Assembly (NCBI GenBank): GCA_903772945.1
Contig: CAICTM010000956.1
Span: 1 to 34,809, forward strand
Length of the DNA stretch: 34,809 nucleotides
Origin: Seminavis robusta
Lineage: Eukaryota; Bacillariophyta; Bacillariophyceae; Naviculales; Naviculaceae
Direction of reading: 5' to 3'
Part shown: positions 8,654 through 18,133 of the stretch, in pieces
How positions within the stretch are numbered: position 1 is the first letter of the stretch
Layout of the letters: every line of letters starts with the position of its first letter
Made by a program: the position numbers and the translations under genes
The notes under the pieces: generated by a model
What the model was told of the DNA's origin: nothing
Seen by the model: only the letters and a program-made list of their open reading frames with translations
Database searches by the model: none

Positions 8654-9157
8654 TCATCCGGCAAACTCCTCAGGAGCTTCAACATCGATGTCGACAGCGT
8701 CTCCTCCGGCTCGAATCGTGGAAGCGTTCGCCCTCAACTCAGACTCGATGTTCGTCAGAGCACCGTCCAACCAAGTCTGAGCGTTGTTGACAGCAGCCAC
8801 ACAGTCGTTGGAGAAGCGCTGCTTCTTGAGGTTGCGCTGGGCCAAACGCTGGTACTCGTCGATCGCCTTGCGCTTGAACTTCTCTTCGTTCTTCTTCTTG
8901 TAAGCAACGGCCTTGCTGCCGTTGATCATGGAGTCGAACTGCGCCTGGTACGCCGGAGTCATGAAGTTCCGTCCACGCATGACGACAGAGCGATACCCAT
9001 CATCGTCTTTCAACCCCTTCGCTTGGGACAGGTCAGCGAAATACTGAGCGAGGGAACGATCAGGAGGAGGTGGTTCTGCATTGCAAAAGACAACGAAATG
9101 AGGAACGCGGCAACGCCTTGGGACGTGAGCAAATAACACACAAGACTTACGCGCCAT
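8654..9157 (-). CDS. Antisense two-exon ORF at the right end of the retrotransposon
   Basis: Minus-strand gene: exon 1 is only ATGGCGC (9157-9151), the intron is 9150-9076 (75 bases, GTAAGT...TGCAG), and exon 2 is 9075-8654. Spliced it encodes 142 residues starting MAQPPPPDRSLAQYF. The intron length is a multiple of three and contains no in-frame stop, so an unspliced product is also possible, but the splice sites are near perfect. Function is unknown. The middle is Lys/Arg-rich helix (KKKNEEKFKRKAIDEYQRL) that may be a coiled coil with nuclear targeting. The C-terminus is acidic. It runs against the retrotransposon genes and may be an accessory antisense gene of the element or a neighbouring host gene. 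Confidence 0.6.
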   Translation of the reverse strand: MARKSCVLFAHVPRRCRVPHFVVFCNAEPPPPDRSLAQYFADLSQAKGLKDDDGYRSVVMRGRNFMTPAYQAQFDSMINGSKAVAYKKKNEEKFKRKAIDEYQRLAQRNLKKQRFSNDCVAAVNNAQTWLDGALTNIESELRANASTIRAGGDAVDIDVEAPEEFAG

Positions 9158-9668
9158 GGTCAATGTCAAATTTCAAATTGGTTTACAGACAAAGTACTTC
9201 GATTGACGATCAACCTTAAACTTTTTGTGGGGAGAAGTGAGAGGGACCTCGATCGATACGAAATGAAAGCTAGGAGTGACAACGCTTGGACACTCTCCTA
9301 CTCTCTACAACAACGGACGATTCCCACAACTGATGATTCCCACGCTGAAAAGGTTTCATCGAACAAGTCCCACGTCCACGATCGTGTGTTATCTGTCTTG
9401 ACACTGCACACAAGCACAAACGCCGCACACACACAACACCAAACAACTGTCGCTCGCCGCGCAACATCTCTTTAAGACTGATCCAAGTACTTGTTACCTT
9501 GGAACAGTTTGAGCTGGGCGAGCCGTTCAGATCTCGTATGAATGTTGAATGACGTCTTAAGTGACTGACCATACCCATACGAACTGAACACTTGATTCCA
9601 TTCGTGGCATCAAGTTTTGCTTGAGGAAAAGTGAGAATTCACGTCCCACTTCTCCTCATGCCCTTGAT

Positions 9669-9729
9669 CCCCTCATGACTTCATCAAGCATGATGGGATC
9701 GCTACAAAGGGCTACTATCTCATGAGGGG
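9669..9729. repeat. Perfect 10-base inverted repeat
   Basis: CCCCTCATGA at 9669-9678 and TCATGAGGGG at 9720-9729 are exact reverse complements, 41 bases apart. It may be a hairpin or the arms of a tiny MITE-like remnant. No target duplication was recognised. Confidence 0.5.
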
Positions 9730-10094
9730 GGATTGGCCTGGTACCACTAGCAGGAATGCCACCTGCTATTGGTCCAGTCAGGTTTGTTAGAATTTGGTGA
9801 ACACCCAGCAAAGAGGCTCACAGCCAAAAGTCTCCCAGTAAACTCTTCTCTGATTGTCCTAGACATCAGGAAGATGTACACTGGGACCAAGGCTTTGGTA
9901 TGTGTCCTCTTCATTAGGTCCCTCCCACTTCTGGCTATCATTGGTACCCTGATTCTGCCATCTGGTGGATGAGGCGGCCAAGGGATATCCCCCCCACTTT
10001 AATGAGTAGTTTAATCCTGATACTAGAAAGTATTATGATTACAAGGCTTGGATTTTGGCACAGACAAGTGGAGCCTCTGGTATCCAAAGGACGG

Positions 10095-10178
10095 AACCCT
10101 TAAATAAACAAGCCCTTAAAACAAACCCTTAAAGCTTCAACAAGCCCTTAAACAAACCCTTAGAAAACCAGCCCTTAA
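10095..10178 (+). repeat. Short irregular CCCTTA-rich tandem array
   Basis: Six copies of CCCTTA with A-rich spacers occur at roughly 12-19 base intervals, alternating ACCCTTA and GCCCTTA. It differs from the telomeric CCCTAA unit by an extra T. The stretch lies just before the 10379 gene, with no further structure seen. Confidence 0.55.
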
Positions 10179-10378
10179 TTGTACTGGAGTCAGTCGTGTC
10201 AAGTTTTAAAGCCTGAGTGAAAAACGTCGGACGGTCCAGCAACGAATACCTGGTACGGTACTGGTACGTGTTCAAAAATCTTCAGGAAGAGTGCCTCTCT
10301 CTACTAGCTAGCTACGGTACCGATACGGTAGGCTCTACACAGGCGCCAAAAGACATCAAGAACTTTGTTGCTGCAACA

Positions 10379-11125
10379 ATGAACTTTCCGCTTGCCGTCC
10401 CTCAGAGCGGGATCCTTGGAAGCAGGGATCCTCGTGACAACCGAGCTCCCGCGATCAATGTTGGCGAGAATTTTGTTGTTCAAGTGGAAGATGCGGCCAT
10501 CGAGTATTCCAATCGAAAGCGCTTGCGTGATCGTGACCCCAATAGCATTACCGAAGATGGAGTCAAGGCGAGTCGCCGCCGTCTTGTGGCTCTCGAGACT
10601 TTTGAGGCGCAGGCGACCCATGGAATTGGCAACGGAGCAGTTCTGGCGTCTGTTGCGAACTTGACGACCACTATCAACAACTTGGCGACCACTGTCAACA
10701 ACTTGGCGACCACTGTCAACAACTTGGCGACCACTGTCAACAACTCGACGAATAGTGGTAAGTGAGCACGCTACGAATCGAATCATTTTCATGGCAAATG
10801 GAAATACTGTAGCTTATACATGTATGAATAATGTCTTTCTAAAAATGAATGGGGTGGTGCAGTTACGGCGATGTTGCGAAACATTCGTATCCGGGAGCGT
10901 AACCGACACGGAGAGTGGGTTCCAGTGCTTGTTGAGCAGCCTGGGCCAAATGCCATGGGTGTTGCACCAGCAACATTCCCGGCAAGCCACGCTGCTGTCT
11001 TCGCTATGAATGGTGCTGCAATTGCTGCTTTGCAAAACGCCTACAATCTCCCCGCAGGATTTTTTGGGGGTGGTACTTTAGCTAACCGACGAGCAGCGGT
11101 AATGAACTACATCCGTGAGGGATAG
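10379..11125 (+). CDS. Two-exon protein of unknown function with a 7-residue tandem repeat
   Basis: Exon 1 is 10379-10757, the intron 10758-10862 (105 bases, GTAAGT...GGTGCAG) and exon 2 10863-11125. The frame is kept across the splice and gives 213 residues. I chose the ATG at 10379 because the open frame before it (from GTG 10217) is GGTAC and TAGCTAGC repeat sequence. I recognise no family. The N-terminal half is basic and polar (NRKRLRDRD, KASRRRL). Residues about 94-121 are four copies of NLATTVN, whose Leu and Val spacing of 4 and 3 suits a short coiled coil. The C-terminal 85 residues (RNIRIRERNRHGEWVPVLVE, then Ala/Gly-rich, ending NYIREG) look like a compact domain. A transposon-linked or lineage-specific protein is possible. 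Confidence 0.6.
10658..10741 (+). repeat. 21-base tandem repeat, four units, inside a CDS
   Basis: Units start at 10658, 10679, 10700 and 10721. The last three are identical and the first differs at two bases. Each encodes seven residues (NLATTVN or a variant), so copy-number change keeps the reading frame. Confidence 0.9.
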
Positions 11126-14100
11126 GAATGGAAATAAAACCGCATGTGGCGACGAACAAATGCGGGAATGAGCTAGCTGCATGTAGGAGAAAAGGAAACC
11201 GAGAAGATCCTTGACGACGAAGAAGACACCAACAGTACAGGATACTGTATTATCGCCAACCCTCTCCAGGTTGGTCTTCCAAAGATTTGTGTGCTTCTCA
11301 TCACAGCGTCATGCTGAGGAGACTGATGCCTCCAATCCTTTTGGCCGCTACTGCCTACCGGTGTCACTGCTACCAGTAACACTGCTGCCCTTCTCAGTAA
11401 CACCAGCAGCCTGGCTGAATGATGACAACACCAACACAATGGTTGACACCCTCAGTCCATGGATCGATCGCTACAGCTACACTGACTTCTCTCCCTCATT
11501 GAATGCTTGCGGTAAACAGGAGAAAAATCCTAGCTTGACCAACAAGAGTGGTGTCCTTTTCCCATTGGCATCAATAAACAAAAAATGAGGTCACGCCTCT
11601 ACCATACCCATCAAAGAAATGAAGTCGCACCTCTACTACAGGTACCTGGTACCGGCACGGCTGTTATACTGGCACTGGTACCGGTATCAAGCCTCAATCA
11701 ATCCCACAGTCTCCGGTGTTGATTCGAAAACCATCCCTCATCGAATTTTATGGACCATGGGATGGCAGTCAGTTCTCGGCCCATGACAGTCAAGGTGGTG
11801 GAATTTGAAAAACAAGAGCAAGTCGCCGGTTTTCTGCAGTATCAGAATAGAAGAGAAAACCATATCTATGCCTTACTTTCTATTCTCTTACTGCTGACGG
11901 CCGAAGAAATACTATTGTCGAGTCCCTTTCGGTCGATCGCTACGGATAACAAACAGGAGGAGAGGCAGTCAACCAGAGAAGGACCTCCGCTACACCACAA
12001 CTTGCACGCACAAAGGAAAGCGGATCCTCTGTTGGATTCATCTCACCTTGTTATTTCCTGGTGTTTTGGTGGTGATTCCTGTGTTGGTACCGATTTTCCT
12101 GTATGCACAAATCCTCGAGCGACTAGTCGTACATACGATAGATCAGGTTCAACAAGTCCGTGGAGGCAGAAAACAACCAATATAGATGTACTATGCTTTA
12201 CCATTGCCGCACGTTCCCCATTCACTTGGTGTGGAACGGCTGTCAAGGGAAGTAAGTTGCGCTGACTGTTGTTCCAAGCTGAGATGGCAAACCAATTCCA
12301 ACCATTAATTCGATTCGATCACATGCAGTTGCCAATGAGCAACACGAAAGGAGAGGAACTTACAAGAACAACAATTTCGGTCTAATCAACGTAACGTAGT
12401 CAACGCCGACCTTGGCAAGAAATCTGCTAACGGTATTCTCCAGCGAGCGTCCAAAACCCGTTGTTTGAAGCAGTCCATCAAGTTGACTGGACTTGGGGTG
12501 CTTCCAATGACGGACAGCCAACAGCTGTCTAATCCAGGCAACCCTTTTTGATCCTGCGGACAATAGCTACTACTGTACTATATTGCCGGCGCCAAAGCAG
12601 CCACTGGAGAGCAAGTTCCATGATGGAGACCTTGATGGAGATCGAAACAGCGAAGGACACGACAAAGAGACGATGCTGTTACTCCTCCAACTATGATTGG
12701 CCCCGTCCCAGTCAAGAACAACTTTGAACGGGACAAATCCATGCTAGATATCGACAGAAACCTTCTGTGTCAGCAAACTCAGCAAAAATTACCACAGGGC
12801 TTCTTTCGGTATCATTCCGATCCAGTTGTAGCTCAGAGCCCATCTTGATCCTGTCGACGAAAGAAGCTTTCATACTACAACCAATGCAATGCTTGTCACA
12901 GCCAAGATCAGTGGAGGATCCAACGAAATGAAAGTTCGGGCCCCGTGCCATTCTGGTACTAGTACAAACACAGTGGAAAAATGACAAATTTCCGGGCCTA
13001 CCATGCATTGGACCCACTTCAGGCCAAACACTAGGAGGTCCATAGCCAGAACACAAGCTTGCCCCGACCGTCATCTGGACTGACTCCAGTTCCCACAACA
13101 CAATATATTCCTGGTCTCTGTTCAAACACCAGGTCCATTGTTTGGACCCACTTCAGATCCAGCCAACCCATGAACCCACTGGACCAACTTTTCCAGAGCC
13201 TATGCCTGGGCCCACACCAGGACCACTCCAGGTCCCAGTACTCCTGGTCGATTCCCAGGATATATGTACACCTAGTTCCACCCCTTCTTGACTAAAGCTA
13301 GGATCCTCTCCACCTGGCCCAACACCAGGTTCATCATCAGTCAGGGCCAACTTCTCAACCCACTCCTGGATCAACCGATGGACCAACTTCAGGGCCTGCG
13401 TTGCTACGGTAACACCAGATTCATCACCAGGACCAACATCTGAACCCACCTCTGGAACAATTTTCTGGACCGATCATCAGACCAACCCCAGAGCCCATCT
13501 CTGGATTCACTCCAAATCTCACACGAGGACCTACCGGTACTCCTAGCTAGCTAATTCCCAGGCCCCACTTGTGATCCCGCCTCTAGACTGGTGGTACCTA
13601 AACTACATGTATCTTTCCGTTCTTGAAGTCCATCCTTGTCAATCAGTCGAGGCAAACTACCAGCTAGATGGCTGGCTGACTAGAGCGTTTGTTTCATTTC
13701 TGTTCACTGGGTTGGCGCACCCGGAGGGGCATCTTGTAATTGTACTAAAAGAAAGGGCCAAGGACTGCAAATTGTATCACAGTGCAGTATTGTTTTTCCA
13801 GTTACAACAACACCTTTGTAGGGAATTTGATCGATTTTCCAAGCGGTCTCCATCCCATCGTGACTGCAGTGGCCTGGTTGAAGTGATTCAGGGTCGACTC
13901 TCGTTTGCCTACTAGTACATCGACGGCATGTTGCAGAGGGAAAGGGCATCATGTCTTTTGACTCGGAATGTTTCGGAGCAGACGACAGATATTCTTGACT
14001 GACAAACAACCATCCCGGTCTGTGTGAGTCTGTTGCTTGAGCTTCACAGTTGTCCACGACTATCACCGCTCTACACGATAAGCATTCCGATGATAAATCA

Positions 14101-14262
14101 AAGGAACTGAAATCTAACCTTGTGAGGCAGTATATTGGGGGATCCCTCTCACTCAAAGGTCCTGCCTGCCCATGGACCTCTTGATCATGACAAATCTGTT
14201 CCATCCGCCGAGGACCTCAGCCTTTCGCAAAGTCTTCCTTGTCGCTGTCTTTTTCAATTTTT
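11126..14262. other. Gene-poor region with a decayed repeat-protein fossil
   Basis: About 3.1 kb without an intact gene. Open frames at 11211, 11750, 12360 (minus), 13571 and 13704 (minus) show no recognisable domain, and their amino-acid make-up looks non-coding. A GGTACC/ACCGGT cluster lies at 11640-11690, and a TAGCTAGC with ACCGGTA at 13531-13553. The recognisable content is the Gly-Pro-Thr-Ser fossil, listed separately. Confidence 0.6.
12680..13530 (+). pseudogene. Fossil of a Gly-Pro-Thr-Ser repeat protein
   Basis: Read on the plus strand with several frame changes, this stretch gives pieces such as GPTSG, TGPTFPEPMPGPTPGP, PPGPTPGSSS, TDGPTSGP, DSSPGPTSEPTSGT and RPTPEPISGFTP, broken by stops and shifts. 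At DNA level the word GGACCAACTCCAG or a variant recurs about every 12 bases or multiples of it. The pattern is what a decayed (GPTP/S)n low-complexity protein would leave, such as a secreted stalk or cell-wall protein. No intact frame longer than about 40 codons remains on that strand. Minus-strand ORFs here are reverse readings of the same repeat. The outer limits are soft; the core is 12990-13530. Confidence 0.6.
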
Positions 14263-15330
14263 TCATCTTGCATTCTTTTGATGCCCGCTGGTAGTCTTTT
14301 TCAACTCTTTTTCCAGGACGTCATTGGTGTATGTCGGAAGTGGCAAACAGGCATTACCATCCGAAGTGGAAGAAAACCGTTGTATCTCCTCCTCCACTAC
14401 TTGGTCTAGCTGCAGCACAACAGCTTGATCAGGATCTTCTTGTGTGTTGTCACTTTGAGCTGTTGTTGTAGAAATCAATTGTTGCACCAGTGCCGATCCC
14501 CCATTGACCCGATCCATGACAATCAAGGCCAAATCATCCATATCGATTCGTAAATGCTTGTTGTTACTATTGTGTTTGCTGCTGTCTTTTGCTGGTGGTG
14601 TTTCTTCTTCGTCATCATCGTCCAAGTTCAAAAACTGGAGTACTTGTCGTATCGTTTTGGTGGGAAATCCCATGAGACGATCCAGTGTAATGGTCAAGAG
14701 AGGGAGATGTAGAGTGGTTTGAAGATGACACTGCCATCGCATTTCGTATCTCATCAAGTCCATCAAGTCATCTAGTAGTAGGAGTGGAGGTGAGTGATTA
14801 TGAGATAGCGTCAATGCAATATCCGCGGCTTGCAATACCACTGGCAAGGTGGTCAGTCGAATGGCCAAGGAAAAATCGTCCATCACGTCCGATGATAATG
14901 GAAGCACTGGAACCAATTCAATGCTGCTGTCGGCATCTTGTTTATTGTGATACTTTTGTACCACTCGAGTGACAAATTCCACAAAGACGTCTCCCAGTCT
15001 TCCAATGGGACGCACCAGTGCCACTCGTCTTTTGTTGCTGTTGTTACTGGACAACTTTTCTAGTTGGAGATCATTAGTATTGAGTACAGTGGAGCTCTGA
15101 AGAGCCTTCCGATAGCCTTCATTCCGATCGTTGGGCCAAAGATCCACAAAGGAATCTGGTGGTTCTTGTAGACGTCTCTCATTATTAGTCTCATCATCCT
15201 CTTGACCCACCAGCAGCTGGGACATGCTGGTGATGGTGCAAAAGGCAGTCACACCAAACACCAACGCCCAAAACAACGGTTTGCAGGACGGATGCTTTCG
15301 CTTCATGCGCAATCGACGAGGAGAGGTCAT
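14263..15330 (-). CDS. Single-pass membrane protein, sulfotransferase-like paralog A
   Basis: 355 residues from the ATG at 15330 (a TTG at 15363 lies upstream in frame). A short basic N-terminus (RRLRMKRKHPSCK) precedes one hydrophobic segment at about 18-40, the layout of a type II Golgi or ER membrane protein. The lumenal part starts acidic. Residues 101-118 (RRVALVRPIGRLGDVFVEF) could be a P-loop-like strand-turn-helix. Residues 185-236 (LLDDLMDLMRYEMRWQCH, then LTITLDRLMGFPTKTIRQVL) recall the sulfotransferase end in which a Glu/Asp-Leu strand is followed by helix and FL. The same blocks occur in order in the 18134-19342 protein, so the two are paralogs. The classical PAPS loop is not present, so activity is uncertain. 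It shares a 500-base divergent promoter region with the kinase at 15831. Confidence 0.75.
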   Translation of the reverse strand: MTSPRRLRMKRKHPSCKPLFWALVFGVTAFCTITSMSQLLVGQEDDETNNERRLQEPPDSFVDLWPNDRNEGYRKALQSSTVLNTNDLQLEKLSSNNSNKRRVALVRPIGRLGDVFVEFVTRVVQKYHNKQDADSSIELVPVLPLSSDVMDDFSLAIRLTTLPVVLQAADIALTLSHNHSPPLLLLDDLMDLMRYEMRWQCHLQTTLHLPLLTITLDRLMGFPTKTIRQVLQFLNLDDDDEEETPPAKDSSKHNSNNKHLRIDMDDLALIVMDRVNGGSALVQQLISTTTAQSDNTQEDPDQAVVLQLDQVVEEEIQRFSSTSDGNACLPLPTYTNDVLEKELKKTTSGHQKNAR

Positions 15331-15830
15331 AATAAAATTGATGATGGCATTCTTAGCTTTCAATAGTACTGTAGCACAAAAAGCGACCGATCACAGCGTT
15401 TATTCAATCGTTCCAATTAGTTTAGTCGTCGCAACAGAGGGCAGAAGATATCTGGGACGTCGCTGTGGCAGCTTGAGGATCAGGGAGAGACGCTGTTGTC
15501 GAAAAGGGAGTCAGGGGAATAAAAATAAAAATATTATTATCCCAAGTATAAGCCAGCTAGTATGTGTACGATGGATTTACTGCAGTACTCTCTTCAACGT
15601 GCCGGCACCGCGAATTTAATTTTAACCGAGGGGACGTGATCGTCACAACGACAAACCCCCTAAGGCCTAAATACATGTGGGTCGGAACGCTTTCGAAATT
15701 TCCGGCGAGAGACGTTGTCGGTGCATGCTACCCAAAAATCAAAGTCCCACTCCGCTTCATTTTCAACTCGAACCAACCACATAGCAACCGATATCAACAG
15801 CCACAGTCAACAGATCTTGTATCATAGCAC
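15331..15830. other. Shared upstream region of two divergent genes
   Basis: Lies between the membrane-protein gene (minus) and the kinase gene (plus), so it should hold both promoters. AT-rich runs occur near 15520-15540, and a TATTATTATC stretch there is the nearest thing to a TATA-like element. No specific site can be defended. Confidence 0.4.
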
Positions 15831-17672
15831 ATGCAACAATACCCCTGCTGTGGGAACCAGGAGACTCTTGCATCCAGAGCTGGCGTGGGAAACATCATAA
15901 ACAAACAATCCGTATCAAGCAAGATGGATGATTGGGACGACTTTGTAGCCTCGCTGGACGATTTTGAGGAGGAAGATGACGTGGGGTATGAACAACTGGA
16001 GCAAGAAGGTCCACCGGTGCCACCCTTGGAATTCCCCACTCCTGTGGTCTTTCAAGCTCAAGTAGCCAGTGTCAAGGCGCTGGATCATCGCAATGGCAAT
16101 GTTCGCTGGTTGGACAATGTCCTCATGCGCAGTAGTTTTAGTTCTGGCAACTACAACAACAGGACACTACCCAAGGCCTTTTTGGTTCGAAAAAAGATAT
16201 CCAAGACAACCTATGGCTCAGTCCGTGTGGCAGTGGTGCTCCGCAAGCGAGACGACGATGAAGACGATGACAACAACAGCATGGATAATGATAATGACAC
16301 CAAGTGGATCAGTACCGAAGAGCTGGTCGCTATCAAGATTAGTGCCTGGAATAAGATACGGCAATTGAGAGGACAACAGCATCATGTGGGGGATCCCCTT
16401 CGTGAAGTAGCAGCACTCCAGTACGTGGGAAACTACAATCCTCACGTGGTGGGATGCATAGAAACACTGCAAGATGACAAGAATCTGTACACCATCATGC
16501 CCTATCATCATGGTAGCAACTTGCATGGGAGGTTGTTTGCTGACCCAGAGAGCACCACCAATAGTAGCAGTAATAGAAGCAGTAAGCAGCGACAACAACG
16601 AAAACCCAACGAAGACGAAGCTAGAAAGATTTTTCGACAGCTACTCAAGGGCTTACAGCATTTGCAGCGCAAAGGCGTCTTTCATCGAGACATCTCATTG
16701 GACAATCTACTCATTTCCAAGTCCAACCAACTACGTATTGTTGATCTAAGCATGAGTTTGCGTGTGCCCTACTCGGATCCATGCAATGAATGGAATGTCA
16801 CGGATGTCTCGGAAGGCACCATTCGTCGGTTGCTCAAGCCTCAGGGAAAGGCGGGAGGACGACTCATGTACCTAGCGCCCGAGGTACTGACCGAGACGGA
16901 ACCAGTGGATGGATTCGCCGTCGACCTGTGGGCTGCTGGTGTGATCCTCTTTGTTTTGTGCGTGGGGCTAGCACCCTTCAAGTTTGCCGAACCACGGGAA
17001 AAGCGATATGCCAAGATCTCATCCGGTGGCTTGAAGAGCCTGATGAAGAGCTTGAGGATATCGCTGAGCCCCGAAGCCTGTGACTTGTTGCAAAACATGC
17101 TGTGGGAAGATCCACGGCAACGATATACCCTGACCGAAGTGATGAAGCATCCTTGGGTCATGGCAACAGACAGCAGCAACAAGGAGGACGACAAGATTCC
17201 AGTAGATCAGCAGCAGCAAGCCGCCGTGGACAACACGCTGTCCAGTGACGCAGCATCCGTCACATCTCAGTCTTCGACCGAACCGTCACAGGCAGACGCC
17301 AAACCGGAAGACAAAGCGGGCTCTGTTGCCGCTCCTGCAGCAACGGCAGATGCTCCTACCGCAGAAGCTCGACAAGCCGTTTCCGAACAACGGGAGGCTG
17401 TGTCTGCGGTCAATCTTCGTTTGAAAAGGGCAGTCAACAATGCGCAACGCATTGGCCCCAAAATGAAAGAGGCCATTTCGAAGAACTTGAGCGGTGGGGC
17501 AATGCTATCGGCCATGGCAGTTCTTTCGTCGGCAGAGACTATACCGGTACCACCTGATGACGATCCGGCTCCTGTTCCTCCTCCCAACAACAGTAATGTT
17601 TCTCCTACGAGGAATCTTTTGCAACGACTCGGCAAAAGGTCAACACAATCGACAAACACAACCGTATCATAG
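15831..17672 (+). CDS. Serine/threonine protein kinase, catalytic residues retained
   Basis: 613 residues from the first ATG; the ATG at 15924 (residue 32, MDDWDDFV, context AAGATGG) is an equally good or better start. After an acidic N-terminus and a conserved-looking PLEFPTPVVF segment, the kinase domain covers about 115-443. It has ELVAIKI (K169), a helix-C Glu E192, FHRDISLDNLL (H285, D287, N292), DLS in place of DFG (D305), LAPE (348-351), VDLWAAGVIL (D365) and a final DPRQRYTLTEVMKHPW. The glycine loop is atypical (KKISKTTYGSVRV). The domain is CAMK-like. An acidic Asp/Asn insert (141-157) precedes the Lys strand. The C-terminal 170 residues are disordered, Ala/Ser/Gln-rich. It should phosphorylate proteins; the substrate is unknown. 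It is a clear paralog of the protein at 24159-26114. Confidence 0.92.
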   Translation: MQQYPCCGNQETLASRAGVGNIINKQSVSSKMDDWDDFVASLDDFEEEDDVGYEQLEQEGPPVPPLEFPTPVVFQAQVASVKALDHRNGNVRWLDNVLMRSSFSSGNYNNRTLPKAFLVRKKISKTTYGSVRVAVVLRKRDDDEDDDNNSMDNDNDTKWISTEELVAIKISAWNKIRQLRGQQHHVGDPLREVAALQYVGNYNPHVVGCIETLQDDKNLYTIMPYHHGSNLHGRLFADPESTTNSSSNRSSKQRQQRKPNEDEARKIFRQLLKGLQHLQRKGVFHRDISLDNLLISKSNQLRIVDLSMSLRVPYSDPCNEWNVTDVSEGTIRRLLKPQGKAGGRLMYLAPEVLTETEPVDGFAVDLWAAGVILFVLCVGLAPFKFAEPREKRYAKISSGGLKSLMKSLRISLSPEACDLLQNMLWEDPRQRYTLTEVMKHPWVMATDSSNKEDDKIPVDQQQQAAVDNTLSSDAASVTSQSSTEPSQADAKPEDKAGSVAAPAATADAPTAEARQAVSEQREAVSAVNLRLKRAVNNAQRIGPKMKEAISKNLSGGAMLSAMAVLSSAETIPVPPDDDPAPVPPPNNSNVSPTRNLLQRLGKRSTQSTNTTVS

Positions 17673-18133
17673 ACGGGAACATCCAGGTGACAATCCTACT
17701 ACAGTAACAGTACTATAGAGTATTATTTCTTTGTTTTATCTTGTACCGGTGTTCCTCTGTTGCAAAAAGTAGGGATGGTGATTGGGAATAATTTCCCGCT
17801 CTTACAGTACAGAAAGGAAGACGCTAGTTGAAGCCATGGTCGAAGGGAGTAGTCTAAGCAACAGGCTGGGTCTGGCCGTTGCGGTGACTGGTTGTATCGC
17901 TGATTGTCACTCATCAAGGTGCTCCCGCATGGCTTTTGGCTACCTGGATCTTTGTGTGTGACCATAAATATGAGCCATCCATGTTTCCTGCACACAGGAA
18001 CTGTTGTCGCAGGTTCTTCCTCGCTCCGGATGTGGTTTTCCTTTCTGCTAAGTCGTTTGCCCTCCTGCCAACTTTTTGTTATTGTCGCTTTTGTTCGAAC
18101 AAGCCACCCATACCAGTGCAGTTCTTCTGTTTT
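17673..18133. other. Region between convergent genes
   Basis: Both flanking genes end here, so it should hold two 3' UTRs. No polyadenylation signal, repeat or gene can be supported. ORFs at 17904 and 17936 run into and shadow the minus-strand gene. Confidence 0.4.

Larger units (their letters stand above)
1..9157 (+). mobile_element. DIRS-type tyrosine-recombinase retrotransposon (left end not in window)
   Basis: Four large plus-strand ORFs follow the order gag-like, middle ORF, RT plus RNase H, tyrosine recombinase, with the last two overlapping. That order, and a recombinase in place of a DDE integrase and protease, is what defines DIRS-type elements. Two smaller ORFs follow: a KOW-like ORF at 8299-8592 and an antisense spliced ORF at 8654-9157. 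They are included because they sit directly behind the recombinase, but their membership is inferred. I found no inverted or split direct terminal repeats by eye, so the right boundary is approximate and the left one may lie before base 1. The reading frames are nearly intact, with one junction that may be a 1-base frameshift near 3459, so the copy is young. Confidence 0.85.
9158..10378. other. Intergenic region with a short inverted repeat and a CCCTTA-rich stretch
   Basis: No convincing gene. It starts with the probable promoter side of the antisense ORF (rich in CA/ACAC around 9420-9450). It contains a 10-base perfect inverted repeat (9669-9678 with 9720-9729), six CCCTTA units (10095-10178) and a TAGCTAGCTA plus GGTACC cluster (10305-10321). 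ORFs at 9203, 9769 and 10217 lack coding character. Confidence 0.5.

Noticed and set aside
10095..10178. Interstitial telomere repeat
   Set aside because: The unit is CCCTTA with irregular spacing, not a regular CCCTAA array.
11211..11588. 125-codon plus-strand ORF
   Set aside because: No domain, no good start context, and composition like the surrounding non-coding DNA.
11750..12265. 171-codon plus-strand ORF
   Set aside because: Opens at an ATG but shows no recognisable domain, and codon content looks random.
12712..13449. Minus-strand ORFs (12712-13125 and 13153-13449)
   Set aside because: The better explanation is the plus-strand Gly-Pro-Thr-Ser fossil, of which these are reverse readings.
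13704..14204. 166-codon minus-strand ORF
   Set aside because: No domain or promoter context; left as intergenic.
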